NCBI GenBank assembly: GCA_028768545.1
Contig: CP054838.1
Coordinates: 2,287,501 to 2,351,500, forward strand
Reading direction: 5' to 3'
Source: Desulfobacter sp.
Lineage (GTDB): Bacteria > Desulfobacterota > Desulfobacteria > Desulfobacterales > Desulfobacteraceae
Length of the DNA stretch: 64,000 nucleotides
A program made the position numbers and the translations under genes. This document shows positions 1 through 9,833 of the stretch, in pieces (within the stretch, counting starts at the first letter, position 1; each line of letters starts with the position of its first letter). The notes beneath the pieces are model-generated. The model saw nothing but the letters and a program-made list of their open reading frames with translations. It made no database searches and was not told the origin of the DNA.

Positions 1-604
1 GATTGTGGGCGCCTCCCACCGGTTCTATGTCAAGCAAGCCCAACTCAGTAAATATGAACAAAATTACGGCCCACGGGCTGTTAAACGCCTGAACGCCCTT
101 TTATCCCTCATGGACGCCCGTCAAAACGATCCCGATGAAGAAAAACTTGCAGCGGTTAACCGGTTTTTCAACCAGATCCCCTACAGAACGGACCGGAAGA
201 ATTGGGGAAAAAGCTATTATTGGGCCTCACGCCTTGAATTTTTGGGCAAAGGCATGGGGGATTGTGAGGATTATGCCGTGGCCAAATATTTAACCCTGAC
301 TCAGCTAGGGGTTCCCCAGGAAAGATTATTTATGACCTATGTCAGGGCCAAGGGGTTTTCCGAAGCCGCACATATGGTGGTCTCATATTATACGGACAGA
401 AAAGCGGTTCCCCTGATCCTTGATAATTATGACAAACGAATTCTTCCTGCCACCCAGAGAAAAGATTTGATCCCGGTCTATAGTTTTACAGGTCAAGATC
501 TTTTTTTGCAAAAACAAAAAGGCCTTGGAAAAAGGGTTGACCCTTCCAAAGTGAAGAACCTTCAAAAGCTTAGATCCATTGATCTTGAAATATACAGGGG
601 CTAA
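1..604 (+). CDS. lapG: LapG-like periplasmic transglutaminase-type cysteine protease, 5' end cut by window edge
   Basis: The frame is open from the first bases, so the true start and the expected signal peptide lie outside the window. The visible part of about 200 residues matches the bacterial transglutaminase-like cysteine protease family (BTLCP/LapG). The catalytic Cys lies in GMGDCEDYAVAKY, the His in AHMVV and the Asp in LDNYD. In the known Lap system, LapG cuts the N-terminal retention module of a large surface adhesin in the periplasm, releasing the cell from a surface, and it is restrained by LapD. The lapD homologue starts 4 bases downstream and a type I exporter follows, which supports the assignment. 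The adhesin itself is not in the window. Confidence 0.88.
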   Translation, partial: IVGASHRFYVKQAQLSKYEQNYGPRAVKRLNALLSLMDARQNDPDEEKLAAVNRFFNQIPYRTDRKNWGKSYYWASRLEFLGKGMGDCEDYAVAKYLTLTQLGVPQERLFMTYVRAKGFSEAAHMVVSYYTDRKAVPLILDNYDKRILPATQRKDLIPVYSFTGQDLFLQKQKGLGKRVDPSKVKNLQKLRSIDLEIYRG

Positions 605-1979
605 TAAAATGACTTTATTCAAACAGATCATGATGTTTATCACGGCCTTGCTTTCCTTGGTTTTGGTCATTGTGTTCAGCATTAACTTTAATGTGTCCAA
701 AAGCTTTGTTCAAAATGACCTTTACCAGCGGGCCAAAAATTCAGTCAACTCCCTGTCCCTTTCTCTTGGGGATGTCAGTGATGATGTGTTTTTGATGGAA
801 ACCACCATTAACGCCATGTTTGACGGCGGGCATTTTCAGCGGATCACCCTCAAGGATATAGATGATAAACAGGTTTACGGAAAAGAAGAAACCCTTGTGA
901 TTGAAGGGGTGCCTGATTTTTTTATCGGGTTTATCAATCTTGAGGCCCCGGTTGCCAAAGCCGTGGTTTTCAACGGGTGGAATATCTTTGGCAGTCTTGA
1001 GGTCCAGGGACATACCGGAGAGGCCTGTCTGAGAATGTGGGGAATTTTTAAAAGCCTGAGTTTTTCCTTTTTTATTCTGTGGACAGGGTGTATCCTGGTG
1101 TCCAGCTTGATGCTCAAGCTGATGCTCAAATCATTGGACCGGATCCGTGAGCAGGCCCAGGCCATTGGAGAAAATAAATTCATTATCAATCCCCACATCC
1201 CGTCCACCGTTGAATTAAAGCAAGTGGTTCTTCAGATGAACAAGATGGTGGAACCCGTTCAAAATAATTACGCCAGATCCATTGAGACCATTAAGGAAGC
1301 CAAGCTGCTCAGGTTTAAGGACATGGTCTCAGGCCTTTACAACAAGGCATATTTTGTCCGCATGATGCAGGCCAACTTGGAATCCCAGGCAGCGGTCTCA
1401 AAAGGCGAAGTGATTCTGCTGACGATTGAGGGGTTGCCACAGTTGAAAGAGGTCGAAGGCTACGGGGTTTCAGAAGCCTTTATAAAAGAGGCGGCCGGTA
1501 TTTTAAAGGATAAAACCCAGAAAATTGAAGGCCGGGTGGTCACCTGTATTAAAGAGACGGAATTTGGGTTGATTCTTCCCTGTATTTTACCTGAGAACGC
1601 CATGGATATGGCTGAATCAATTTTAAAAGATCTTTTAAAATTGATCAAGAAAGGAACGGTACTCGAAGACTATCTCCAGGTTTATGCAAGTGTTGCCTCC
1701 TATACTTACGAAGACAATACCTCCACCATTTTTTCCAAACTCGATTATTCCATGATCCTGGCCAAAAACAGCCAGGACAATACCCCGGTCCATTTCAAGG
1801 AAAAGACAGATACCCTTTTGGGCAGGGGAGAGTGGAAAACCCTGATCGAGACAGCCATTGATTCCAATAATATTGTTTTTTCCTGCCAGCCGGTGTTGAC
1901 CTTGGAAGAGCAAACCTTTTACCGTGAAATTTTTATTGCCATGAAAGATGATCATGGGGGCGCATTCCCATTTTCCCGG

Positions 1980-3379
1980 TTATACCGCTGGCACTGGATT
2001 GTGCATGTTTGCCATCTGCTTCAGGCAGTTCCAACGCCCTGCTTTATAAAATGATCGCAGCATAATCATTTTTTCTGCATTCTCCCGATACCAAAAGATG
2101 CATGGACCTTTAAGACGTAAATTCACGACTCTCCGAATCGAACTTTCAATAGCACCGCTGCCAATAGGTAAGTTCAACGCTTTTACAGTTGAGAAATTAA
2201 GCCTCAGTTCATTGCGCACAAAATAATCCCGTTCCGTCTTGATAGCCTTACTGTTTCTGCCTCTACAAAGCTTCTGGACGGCCTGTACCACCTCAATCGC
2301 CTTTCCCTTCAGCAGAAGACCTCGCTGCTTCGATACCCAGCGTTTGCGTTCCTTGGATGACCAGGTCTTCCTTAAGCCTGCTACTGTACCCAGATGCTCA
2401 ACTGCATGGTAGAAATCGAGAAGTTCATACACACGCTCAGGAGCCAAACCCAATGCTTTTAGCAGTCCGGGGATTCGATTCCAAATCCAATGTGCCCCAT
2501 CTGCAACAAACAGTATTTTGTCTGAGTTCTGAATATGAAGGGAGTTCAAATAACCCTTTAACAAGTGGAATACACCATCCGGTCCATTGAAACAGCCATC
2601 AATAAATGGTGAAAAGCTTTTTTCTTGTTTTCCATGGGCGTCCACTACATAAATGATCAAAAGCTTGGGTTCTCGCCATGCCCCACGAAATCGGGTTCTA
2701 TCCTTTTGGGTTTTTGGTCCCCTTTTCTTCTCTCTGAGCCGAGTGCGGCCACCATCAGTGCTGATAACGACTCGCCGCCCTTCAAGTAAATCTCTATCAT
2801 TTAATGGGATTCGGCCCGCTTGTTGTTCGGCTCGAGCCCGCTCTGCGTACCGATAGGTCAGTTTACGGATGACCTTTATACCCAACGTCATCCCACGGTC
2901 ACAAAGCACTTGACGGACTTCTTCAAAAGAACTTAATAAGGCTGACCAAGAACTCACCATAGAAGCCAAAGCAGGCGAGCAGCGATCATGGATTCCAAGA
3001 AGGATTAAGCCAGCGTATGCACCTTTATATCTTTTTCCTTTTCGGCGGTCACAGGACCTTCGATAGTATCGAACATGAATATCAACCGAACTATCTGTAC
3101 AAAGCTGAATCCAAACGGTCTCAAGCCCTTCGCTTTTCATCCGTCCCGGCCAATTGGACATCAATTCTTTTTCTTGGTCGACCTGTTCAGAGGAATCTAC
3201 TGAGGCCTGGATCTTTTTTTTAAAAAAAAGGCGCTTATCCGATTTGTATACTCAAGGATTTCCTGCTCCATCTGTTCTAATTCGTTAGCGTTACGAACCA
3301 AGCGATTTGGATCTTCTTCCAGTTCTTTGAGGCATGCAAGGACTTCATCAACAGTATTACAATCTTCAGCTTTCTTCAT
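1980..3379 (-). CDS. ISKra4-like transposase, two overlapping frames (orfA 3379-3197, orfB ending 1980), probably joined by -1 frameshifting
   Basis: orfA (ATG 3379, about 60 residues, acidic and helical) stops at 3197. The long orfB is in the -1 frame and carries the DDE-type domain, with STDGGRTRLREKK, FVADGAHWIW and LLDFYHAVEHLG as its clearest motifs and a C-terminal GSGAIESSIRRVVN. The two frames meet at a T8A8 run (3214-3229). Slipping back one base there reads on as KIQASVDSSEQVDQEKE into orfB with no stop, giving a product of about 466 residues. The same run is preserved in the second copy. The frame is otherwise intact, so this copy may be active. The ISKra4 assignment is from remembered family motifs. 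Confidence 0.75.
3214..3229 (-). other. candidate -1 programmed frameshift site (T8A8) in the IS transposase
   Basis: On the coding strand orfA reads GCC TTT TTT TTA AAA AAA AGA. Slipping back by one base in the A tract puts the ribosome into the orfB frame. The tract is identical in length in both IS copies, at 3214-3229 and 55340-55355. Frameshift-produced transposases are known in several IS families; use of this site here is inferred. Confidence 0.55.
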
Positions 3380-4086
3380 TAGCACAATCCATTTATGTTC
3401 ATTTCAGCGTAACAGAGGATATCATTCTTTTTGCTCTAAAAGACAGGCCTTTTTAAAACCGGGAAAATAGGAATGCGCCCGATCATGGTATTGTGAAAAG
3501 CGCTGGTTTTTTTATGCCCATGGCAATGGAGCTTGGGCTTGCACGGACCATAGACCAGCATGTGATGACACAGGTTGCCCGATTGATTGGGGAAAAAAGC
3601 AAAAACCCGTTGAGGATGCCTTTGGCGTGAATGTCAGCGCGGATTTTATCCAGGACCGGAATTCTTTTATCTGGGCCAGAAATTTTCTTTCTGCCCAAAA
3701 AAGTCTGTCAGCCCATTTGGCATTTGAAATGTCAGAAGCGGTTCTGATCCGGTATCCTGAAATTTCCCTGGATTTTGCAGGTCTTGTCAGGGGCATGGGG
3801 TTTAGTTTTGGCATTGATAATTTTACCATCAATGATGACTCTTTGGCCATGCTCCAGCAGCTCACCCCTGATTATATCAAGGTGGATTATGCCTATCTTT
3901 ATGACTATAGGGATCAGGCAAAATTCAAAATAACCTTAACCATGCTTCAAAGTATTACAGAGAGTCTGAATATAAAACTGATTGGTACTAAAATCGAAAC
4001 CTCAAACCAGCTTGATGATCTGAAAGCCGCAGGTATCCAGTATTTCCAGGGACGACAGGTGGCCCAGATTCAACCTTTGGAGAGAC

Positions 4087-6234
4087 ATGACGGATAAAAA
4101 AAAATGATCCCCTGCTGCTCTGCCTAGCGACCCTGACAAAGCTTGAGAACCAGCCGGTAAGCCCGGAAGCACTTGTCAGCGGACTTCCTTTTGATCCGAA
4201 AACAGATAAGAATCGATTGTTTTCCATTGGAAATTCAAAGGCAAATTTTTCCCGGGCATCTCAAAATGCCGGATTCAAATCCAGCCTGTTTAAACGCAAA
4301 TTAAAGGATATTCCCGCTGTGGTCCTGCCGGCCATTCTTCTGGTAAAGGACGATGGCGCCTGTATTCTTACGGCCATAGACCATGTAACCCAAAAAGCGG
4401 AGATCATCTGCCCTGAAGTGGATGAGACCCCCACATCTGTGGATATTGATACTTTAGAAGACCAATATCTCGGATTTTCTTTTTTCCTTAAAAAAGATTA
4501 TCTGGGCAAACGGGTGGAAGAGTTTACGGCCAAGGAACGGGATAAGAAAAGATGGTTTTTTCAACCCTGCTCAGGTTCAAGGGTATTTACGGTAACGTGC
4601 TGGTGGCAAGTCTTTTTATTAATCTTTTTGTCATCGCAGGTCCCATGTTCACCATGAGCGTGTATGACCGGGTGATTCCCCACAATGCCATTGATACCTT
4701 GTGGATGCTCACCATCGGTATTGGTGTGGTTTATCTCTTTGATATTCTCCTTAAATTTTTAAGGACTTATTTTCTTGAAGTGGCTGCCAAAAAATCCGAT
4801 GTGATTCTTTCTTCGGTGTTGTTTGAGCAGTGCATGAATATGAAAATCAAAGACAAACCCAACTCAGTCGGGGCCTTTGCCAATAATATCAAAGATTTTG
4901 ATACCATCCGTTCGTTTTTGTCCTCAAGCGTGATCACCGCATTTATCGAGCTTCCCTTTGCCGTGATTTTTCTTTTGGTGATTTACACCATCCACCCTCT
5001 TTTGGTCATTGCCCCTTTGACTGCCATTTGTTTGATTTTAATTTACAGCATTATCATGAGAGGTCCCTTAAAAAAGGTGATTGACGTCACCCAGGAGGCG
5101 GTTGCCAGAAGAAACGGGATTCTAGTGGAATCCTTGTCCAACCTTGAAACCATTAAGGCCTTTAACGCATCCAGTTCCATCCAGTGGTTCTTGGAGGAGA
5201 GCACAGGCGATATTGCCGAACGAAGTATTAAATCCAGGGTATTGTCCACCTCTTTGACAACCATTGTGGCTTTTTTATCCCAGGTTTCTTCTGTGGCCGT
5301 GGTGGTGATCGGTGTCTTTCTCATCAAGAAAGGGGAGTTGAGCATGGGCGGTCTGATTGCCGTGAACATTCTCTCGGGCAGGACCATCGCCCCAATGTCC
5401 CAGGTGGTTTCCCTTGTTACCACCTTCCAGCAGATGGCTGCCAGTTTAAGATATCTCACCGAGCTGATGAACCGGGATGTGGAACGGCCCGAGCATAAAT
5501 TGTTTGTGAGATGTCCGGTGTTCAAAGGGGAGATTGAATTCAAGGATGTGGCATTTGCATATCCCGAGGAAACCAATCCAGCCATTAATGATGTCAATAT
5601 CAAGATAAAACCTGGAGAACGGGTGGGAATCATAGGCCCCGTGGGCTCGGGTAAAACCACTCTTGGTAAATTGCTGCTTAACTTTTACGATCTGGCCAAG
5701 GGCAGTATTTTTGTCGACGGCATTGACATTCAGCAGATTGATCCTGCTGATCTGCGTCATAATTTAAGTTATGTGCCCCAGGATGTATCTCTTTTTTCTG
5801 GCACGGCAAGGGAGAACATCGTGTTCAAAGCCCCACACACAGAAGATGAGACCGTGATCAAAGCGGCTGCCATCGGGCTGGTGAATCATTTTTCAGACAA
5901 ACATCCCAAAGGGCTTGACCTTCAGGTGGGAGAACGGGGATCCAGGCTTTCAGGGGGGCAGCGCCAGTGCATCGGCATTGCCAGGGCCTTTATCCACCCC
6001 AGCCCCATTATTCTTTTGGATGAACCCACCAATGCCATGGATTATGCCTCTGAATCCCAGGTGGTGAAAAATCTGGATGCTGCGACCAAAGGAAAAACAA
6101 CGATTATCATCACCCATAAGCCCTCAATGGTGAACATTGTTGACCGGTTCATTGTCATGGAAAATGGTAGAATTGTGTTGGACGGTCCGAAAAAAGAGGT
6201 GCTCAAACAACTTGGGGGAACAGCGAAAAAATGA
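4087..6234 (+). pseudogene. lapB: LapB-like type I secretion ABC transporter with two apparent frameshifts
   Basis: The whole reading is about 715 residues, normal for LapB/RTX-type exporters. It has an N-terminal C39-like domain without obvious catalytic Cys, then a six-helix membrane domain, then an ATPase with Walker A GPVGSGKTT, signature RLSGGQRQ, Walker B IILLDEPTNAMD and the H-loop ITHKP. ATG 4087 overlaps the lapD stop. Two single-base shifts break the frame. One is in an A9 run at 4096-4104, where the annotated start otherwise hits TGA after six codons. The other is in a T6 run at 4556-4561, where seven T would give WFFSTLLRF. The segment 4552-6234 alone is open and would give an ABC protein lacking the N-terminal domain. 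Real decay and homopolymer sequencing error are both possible. Confidence 0.8.
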
Positions 6235-7562
6235 AAAAAAACGTGTACTCAGCCAGGGATATTCAATTCATGAACAGCCTGAACGGTGCTGTGGTTGAAA
6301 AAAGTCCGGTAAATATGACCATTGTCCTCTATATTATTGTTTTTTTTGTGGGGGCCTGTCTTGTCTGGGCAAATTTTGCGGAAATTGACGAAATGACCCG
6401 GGGATTCGGCCGGGTCATTCCTTCCTATAAAATCCAGGTGATCCAGAATCTTGAAGGCGGGATTGTGGAGGACATTCTTGTCAATGAGGGGGATGCGGTT
6501 AAAAAGGGTCAGGTTCTTGTCATCATCGACGACACCGGAGCCGGCTCTTCCTTTGAAGAGAGCAATATACGGATTGTTGAGCTTCGTGCAAGAAGCCGCC
6601 GGCTCAATGCTGAGGCCGCAGGCAAGCCTTTTAACGTGGAAGAAAATCTTGAGTCTAACTATCCGAGCATCGTGAACGAAGAAAGAAAACTTTATCTGGC
6701 CAATCAGAAAAAGCTTAAATCTGAAGTGGTTGTGCTCAAGCAGCGGCTGCGCCAGAGAAAGATCAGCCTTGAAAAGGCCACCCAGAGCATCCGTCAGCTC
6801 AAGTTGAGCAAGGATATGATCCAAAGGGAGATGGACCTGACAGAGCCTTTGTTCAAGAAAAACCTGGTTTCAGAACTTGAATATATCCAGGTCAAGCAAA
6901 AGGTGGTTGAGAATCAAAGGGAGCTTGTTGCTGAGATCAATGCGGTTTCCTCGTCCAAGTCCCAGATTTCAGAAGTTCAAAACCAGATTCAGGACCTTCG
7001 GGCCGAACATGCCCTGGCTGCCCAGGCAGAATTGAGCAAGGTGGTGGGTGAGCTTGAACGGCTCCAGAGCAGTCGGGTGGCTTTGGAGGACCGGGTGAAC
7101 AGAACCCATGTGAGATCTCCTGTCAACGGGACGGTAAAGCAGTTATTAATCAATACTGAGGGCGGGGTTGTCTCGCCGGGTATGGATATTCTTGAAATCG
7201 TGCCCACGGATGACAAGCTTTTGGTTGAAGCCAAGGTAAAGCCTTCGGATATTGCCTTTTTATACCTTGGCCAGGATGCGGTCTTGAAGATTACCGCCTA
7301 TGATTTTGCCATTTACGGCAGCCTTGAGGGTAAAGTGGACCATATCTCCGCAGACACCATCCTGGATCCGGCCTTTCAAGAAGAGTTTTATCTGGTGAAT
7401 ATTAAAACCGATAAAAATTATCTGGGCACAGAGGATAATAAAAAAGAAATTATTGTGGGCATGACGGTTCAGGCGGACATTATCACAGGAAAGAAAACCA
7501 TTCTTCAATATATAATGAAACCTATTTTGCGTGCCAAATACAATGCGTTCAGGGAGAAATAG
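6231..7562 (+). CDS. lapC: HlyD-family membrane fusion protein of the type I (Lap-type) exporter
   Basis: The 443-residue protein has one membrane helix near residues 27-47, then a lipoyl/biotinyl half (IQNLEGGIVEDILVNEGDAV), a long coiled-coil hairpin (about residues 140-290), the second lipoyl half (VRSPVNGTVKQLL) and a C-terminal beta domain. This is the usual HlyD/LapC order and length. The ATG overlaps the lapB stop by 4 bases (ATGA), a sign of translational coupling. It would link the inner-membrane ABC protein to a TolC-like outer-membrane channel; that channel gene is not in the window. The frame is intact, unlike its two upstream neighbours. Confidence 0.92.
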   Translation: MKKNVYSARDIQFMNSLNGAVVEKSPVNMTIVLYIIVFFVGACLVWANFAEIDEMTRGFGRVIPSYKIQVIQNLEGGIVEDILVNEGDAVKKGQVLVIIDDTGAGSSFEESNIRIVELRARSRRLNAEAAGKPFNVEENLESNYPSIVNEERKLYLANQKKLKSEVVVLKQRLRQRKISLEKATQSIRQLKLSKDMIQREMDLTEPLFKKNLVSELEYIQVKQKVVENQRELVAEINAVSSSKSQISEVQNQIQDLRAEHALAAQAELSKVVGELERLQSSRVALEDRVNRTHVRSPVNGTVKQLLINTEGGVVSPGMDILEIVPTDDKLLVEAKVKPSDIAFLYLGQDAVLKITAYDFAIYGSLEGKVDHISADTILDPAFQEEFYLVNIKTDKNYLGTEDNKKEIIVGMTVQADIITGKKTILQYIMKPILRAKYNAFREK

Positions 7563-7646
7563 CGAGAACTGAAGCCAAAGGAGACCCATGTTTATCTGTA
7601 CGGGTGATCTAAAATTTGTTCAGGAGATCCGCAGGAGGAGGTTACA

Positions 7647-8192
7647 ATGATCAATGATGCCGCCTTGATTGCCGACAAAGGAATTCAAACAGGCAAGGAA
7701 ATGGTGGTCATTGATCTTGAACCCGGGTTTGAGAATATGGGGCTGTTTCCTGAAAAAATGCCCTTGTTGACCTGTCCTTGCATTGCGCTGTCAAATGTAC
7801 CTGCCTATGAAGAGGCGGTTCGCCTGATGCAGTTCGGCATCAGGGGATATGGCAATAAATACATGCTGCTGGAAAATTTTCGCCAGACCGTTGCATCGGT
7901 ATCTGCCGGACAATTATGGCTCATCCCGTTTATTTTAAATAAATTTATCCAGAATATGGCAGTTCCTGGACATCCGGAATCTGACAAAGAACGTCTGGCC
8001 TTTTGGACAAAAATCAGCAAGCGGGAAAAAGAAGTGGCCCAGCTCATTGCAAAGGGATTCTCCAACCAGGAGATTGCAGACAAGATGTTTGTCTCCCTTA
8101 GAACGGTCAAGGCCCATCTGACCAATATTTATGGCAAAACCGGATGCAGGGATCGCATGGACCTTGCCTTGAAAGTGAACCAGATGCATTGA
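7647..8192 (+). CDS. LuxR-family transcriptional regulator with C-terminal HTH
   Basis: The C-terminal 60 residues are a clear LuxR/FixJ helix-turn-helix (SKREKEVAQLIAKGFSNQEI and SLRTVKAHLTNIYGKTG). The N-terminal 110 residues resemble a shortened receiver-like or P-loop-like region with no clear phospho-acceptor Asp. A strong Shine-Dalgarno (AGGAGGAGG) sits 6-8 bases before ATG 7647. An upstream ATG at 7588 in another frame encodes MFICTGDLKFVQEI and then runs into a stop, so the original protein may have started there and suffered a frameshift. Because it follows lapC, it probably controls the adhesin/exporter locus; that is inference from position. Confidence 0.75.
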   Translation: MINDAALIADKGIQTGKEMVVIDLEPGFENMGLFPEKMPLLTCPCIALSNVPAYEEAVRLMQFGIRGYGNKYMLLENFRQTVASVSAGQLWLIPFILNKFIQNMAVPGHPESDKERLAFWTKISKREKEVAQLIAKGFSNQEIADKMFVSLRTVKAHLTNIYGKTGCRDRMDLALKVNQMH

Positions 8193-8261
8193 GAACGGTA
8201 GTCTTTGGATTTGCTCAGGGCGTTGAGCCTGGATTTGAATCTTGGGGTTGAACTAAAGAAA

Positions 8262-8297
8262 ATAAAAACCCCCCCGGACGGCAATCCGGGGGGGGGG
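8262..8297 (-). terminator. intrinsic terminator downstream of the small gene at 8316-8555
   Basis: A 10-bp GC stem (CCCCCCCGGA / TCCGGGGGGG) encloses CGGCAA. On the minus strand the stem is followed by TTTTTATTTT, so it terminates leftward transcription; it also separates the convergent LuxR gene. Confidence 0.8.
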
Positions 8298-8315
8298 TAG
8301 AGTTACAGGGGAAAT

Positions 8316-8555
8316 TTAGCCAAGCTGTTCTCTCATGGTGATGTCATGTTTGAGTTCCTGAATGGTTTTTTTGCCCATCTTCCGGTCATGATCCTCGGAA
8401 TAGGGCGAGGCACACACTTTTTTAAGCTTTTCAGCATTTCCCTCGACCGTGTGCCTTGCATCACTGGAAAGACCCTCGATGCAACTATTATATTGTTTAT
8501 TCAGTTTTCGTCTCACTTTCAATTCCTCGTGCTGCCTGACAGCTCTGTCTTTCAT
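8316..8555 (-). CDS. small charged hypothetical protein (79 aa)
   Basis: I do not recognise the family. The protein is highly charged and probably all-helical, with no membrane segment. Two Cys (NSCIEG and KKVCAS) are spaced about 23 residues apart. ATG 8555 has a good ribosome site (AAGGAGCC, 6-7 bases upstream) and the gene ends before a strong intrinsic terminator. Both support a real, separately transcribed gene. It stands alone between convergent and same-strand neighbours. Confidence 0.65.
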   Translation of the reverse strand: MKDRAVRQHEELKVRRKLNKQYNSCIEGLSSDARHTVEGNAEKLKKVCASPYSEDHDRKMGKKTIQELKHDITMREQLG

Positions 8556-8824
8556 AACAGGCTCCTTTCATATAATAGTGTAAACTATTTGGAACTTAAG
8601 ATCCCCTTGGGTTAATAAAGGATATCTTCAGGTAAAAGAATAAACAGTTTTTTCTATTTGGCAAGGGTGTTGATGAAAAAAGTTTGACGAACCTTAAAAA
8701 AACAGCGAAGGCTTCTTTTGGATACCATTTGTAAGTATTCCACCGAAGTGATCAAAAGTCCATATTTTTCTGGGTGGAAAATATCTTTGTTTTTTTGGCC
8801 GGAATCCAAGCCTTTTAATTCGGG

Positions 8825-9736
8825 TTAACCTCTGCCCAGCATTGCTTTGATAATATGGTTGACCATGGCCGGGTTTTCTTTGAGCCGTCGGGTGGAATAT
8901 CCAAACCAATGGGCACCAAAGGGGACATATACCCGGACCGGGTGGCCTGCATCTGCAAGTTTTTTCCTCTGTTTGGGTGTGACCCCGTAGAGCATCTGGA
9001 ATTCGTAATTTTCTTTGGGAACATTGTACTTGTCAATCAACTCAAGTGCCCCCTGGATCAATGGCCGATCATGGGTGGCAATGGCAGGATACACCTTATT
9101 TTTAAACATGAACTCAAGGTCTTCAAGATAATGGGCATTGATTTCATGGTAGTCTTTATAGGCAATGGCGGCAGGTTCTACATAGATTCCTTTGCAGAGC
9201 CTGAAGTTTAAGGGGGCGGTATCTGATCTCAGGTCCAGCATGGCCTCAATATCCCCCAAGGTCCGTTTGAGATAAGCCTGGAGTACAAGGCCTACATTTT
9301 GGGGAAATTCATTTTTCAAGCGCCTGAATATCTCTATGGAATCGTCAACACAGGGGGAATTTTCCATATCAATGCGGATGAAATTATTAAAGGATGCGGC
9401 TTTGGCCACAAGTTCCCGAATGTATTCATAGCATTTTTCCCTGTCCAGAAGCAGGCCGAACATGGTTGGTTTGACAGAGTAATTACCTATTACTTCAGTC
9501 TGTTCAACCGTTTGAATAAGGTCCAGGTATTCATCCCGGTTGTCCCTTGCCTGGTCCATGTTTTCAATGAATTCTCCCAGGATATCAAGGGTGACCATTG
9601 TTTTTTCCCGGTTAAGGGTTTTGGATGCACAAATGGCTTCCTGGGTGGTTTCACCGGCAATATAATTTTTGGAAAACTGCCAGATAAATTTTTGGGGAAA
9701 ATATGGAAGGACCTGACTGATAATTTTATTTAGCAT
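8825..9736 (-). CDS. proline dehydrogenase (monofunctional, PutA-N type)
   Basis: The 303-residue protein is a FAD-dependent TIM barrel that oxidises proline to pyrroline-5-carboxylate. Diagnostic segments are RIDMENSP, GLVLQAYLKRT, RLCKGIYVEP, IATHDRP and the C-terminal YVPFGAHWFGYSTRRLKENP, whose YxxRRxxE-type motif binds proline. Length fits the short single-function bacterial form rather than bifunctional PutA. Start ATG 9736 has an AGGAGC site. It lies alone, with a MocR-type regulator upstream on the same strand. A pyrroline-5-carboxylate dehydrogenase is not in the window. Confidence 0.92.
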   Translation of the reverse strand: MLNKIISQVLPYFPQKFIWQFSKNYIAGETTQEAICASKTLNREKTMVTLDILGEFIENMDQARDNRDEYLDLIQTVEQTEVIGNYSVKPTMFGLLLDREKCYEYIRELVAKAASFNNFIRIDMENSPCVDDSIEIFRRLKNEFPQNVGLVLQAYLKRTLGDIEAMLDLRSDTAPLNFRLCKGIYVEPAAIAYKDYHEINAHYLEDLEFMFKNKVYPAIATHDRPLIQGALELIDKYNVPKENYEFQMLYGVTPKQRKKLADAGHPVRVYVPFGAHWFGYSTRRLKENPAMVNHIIKAMLGRG

Positions 9737-9756
9737 GTTAAGCTCCTGATTTTTTC

Positions 9757-9771
9757 AATGGTTTAACCATT
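9757..9771. promoter_or_regulatory. perfect 15-bp palindrome upstream of proline dehydrogenase
   Basis: AATGGTTTAACCATT lies about 20 bases before the start of the proline dehydrogenase gene. It is a candidate operator; the binding protein is not known. The position is downstream of where a promoter for the gene would sit, so it would suit repression. Confidence 0.4.
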
Positions 9772-9833
9772 AACACTTCGCAAAATATGCGTTCATTTTT
9801 GCCAATTGTCAACCCTAATTTGCTGTCGGCAAA

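Larger units (their letters stand above)
1958..3480 (-). mobile_element. ISKra4-like insertion sequence, copy 1, intact ends and 8-bp target duplication
   Basis: The 1523-bp element is bounded by inverted repeats. The left end reads GGGCGCATTCCCATTTTCCC and the right end, on the other strand, GGGCGCATTCCTATTTTCCC. The flanking octamer GATCATGG is present on both sides (1950-1957 and 3481-3488), so this is a clean insertion into lapD. The transposase is on the minus strand. A second copy in the opposite orientation lies at 55089-56611. The family name rests on transposase motifs recalled from ISKra4 proteins and is the weakest part of the call; the element boundaries are read directly. Confidence 0.9.
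609..4097 (+). pseudogene. lapD: LapD-like c-di-GMP receptor (HAMP-GGDEF-EAL), interrupted by an IS and frameshifted
   Basis: The start is ATG 609 (MTLFKQIMMF), just after lapG. The order is an N-terminal membrane helix, a LapD/MoxY-type periplasmic domain, a second helix near residues 150-175, a HAMP-like linker, a degenerate GGDEF domain (KETEFG where RxGGDEF is expected) and an EAL-like domain. LapD proteins are catalytically dead c-di-GMP sensors that sequester LapG, so degenerate motifs are expected. After base 1957 the EAL domain is cut by a 1523-bp IS. Coding resumes at 3489 (IVKSAGFFMPM). A further single-base frameshift lies near 3590-3610, between the frame reading QVARLIGE and the frame reading VEDAFGVNVSADF, which runs to the stop at 4095-4097. 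With the IS and one target duplication removed, the gene would be about 650 codons. Confidence 0.85.
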
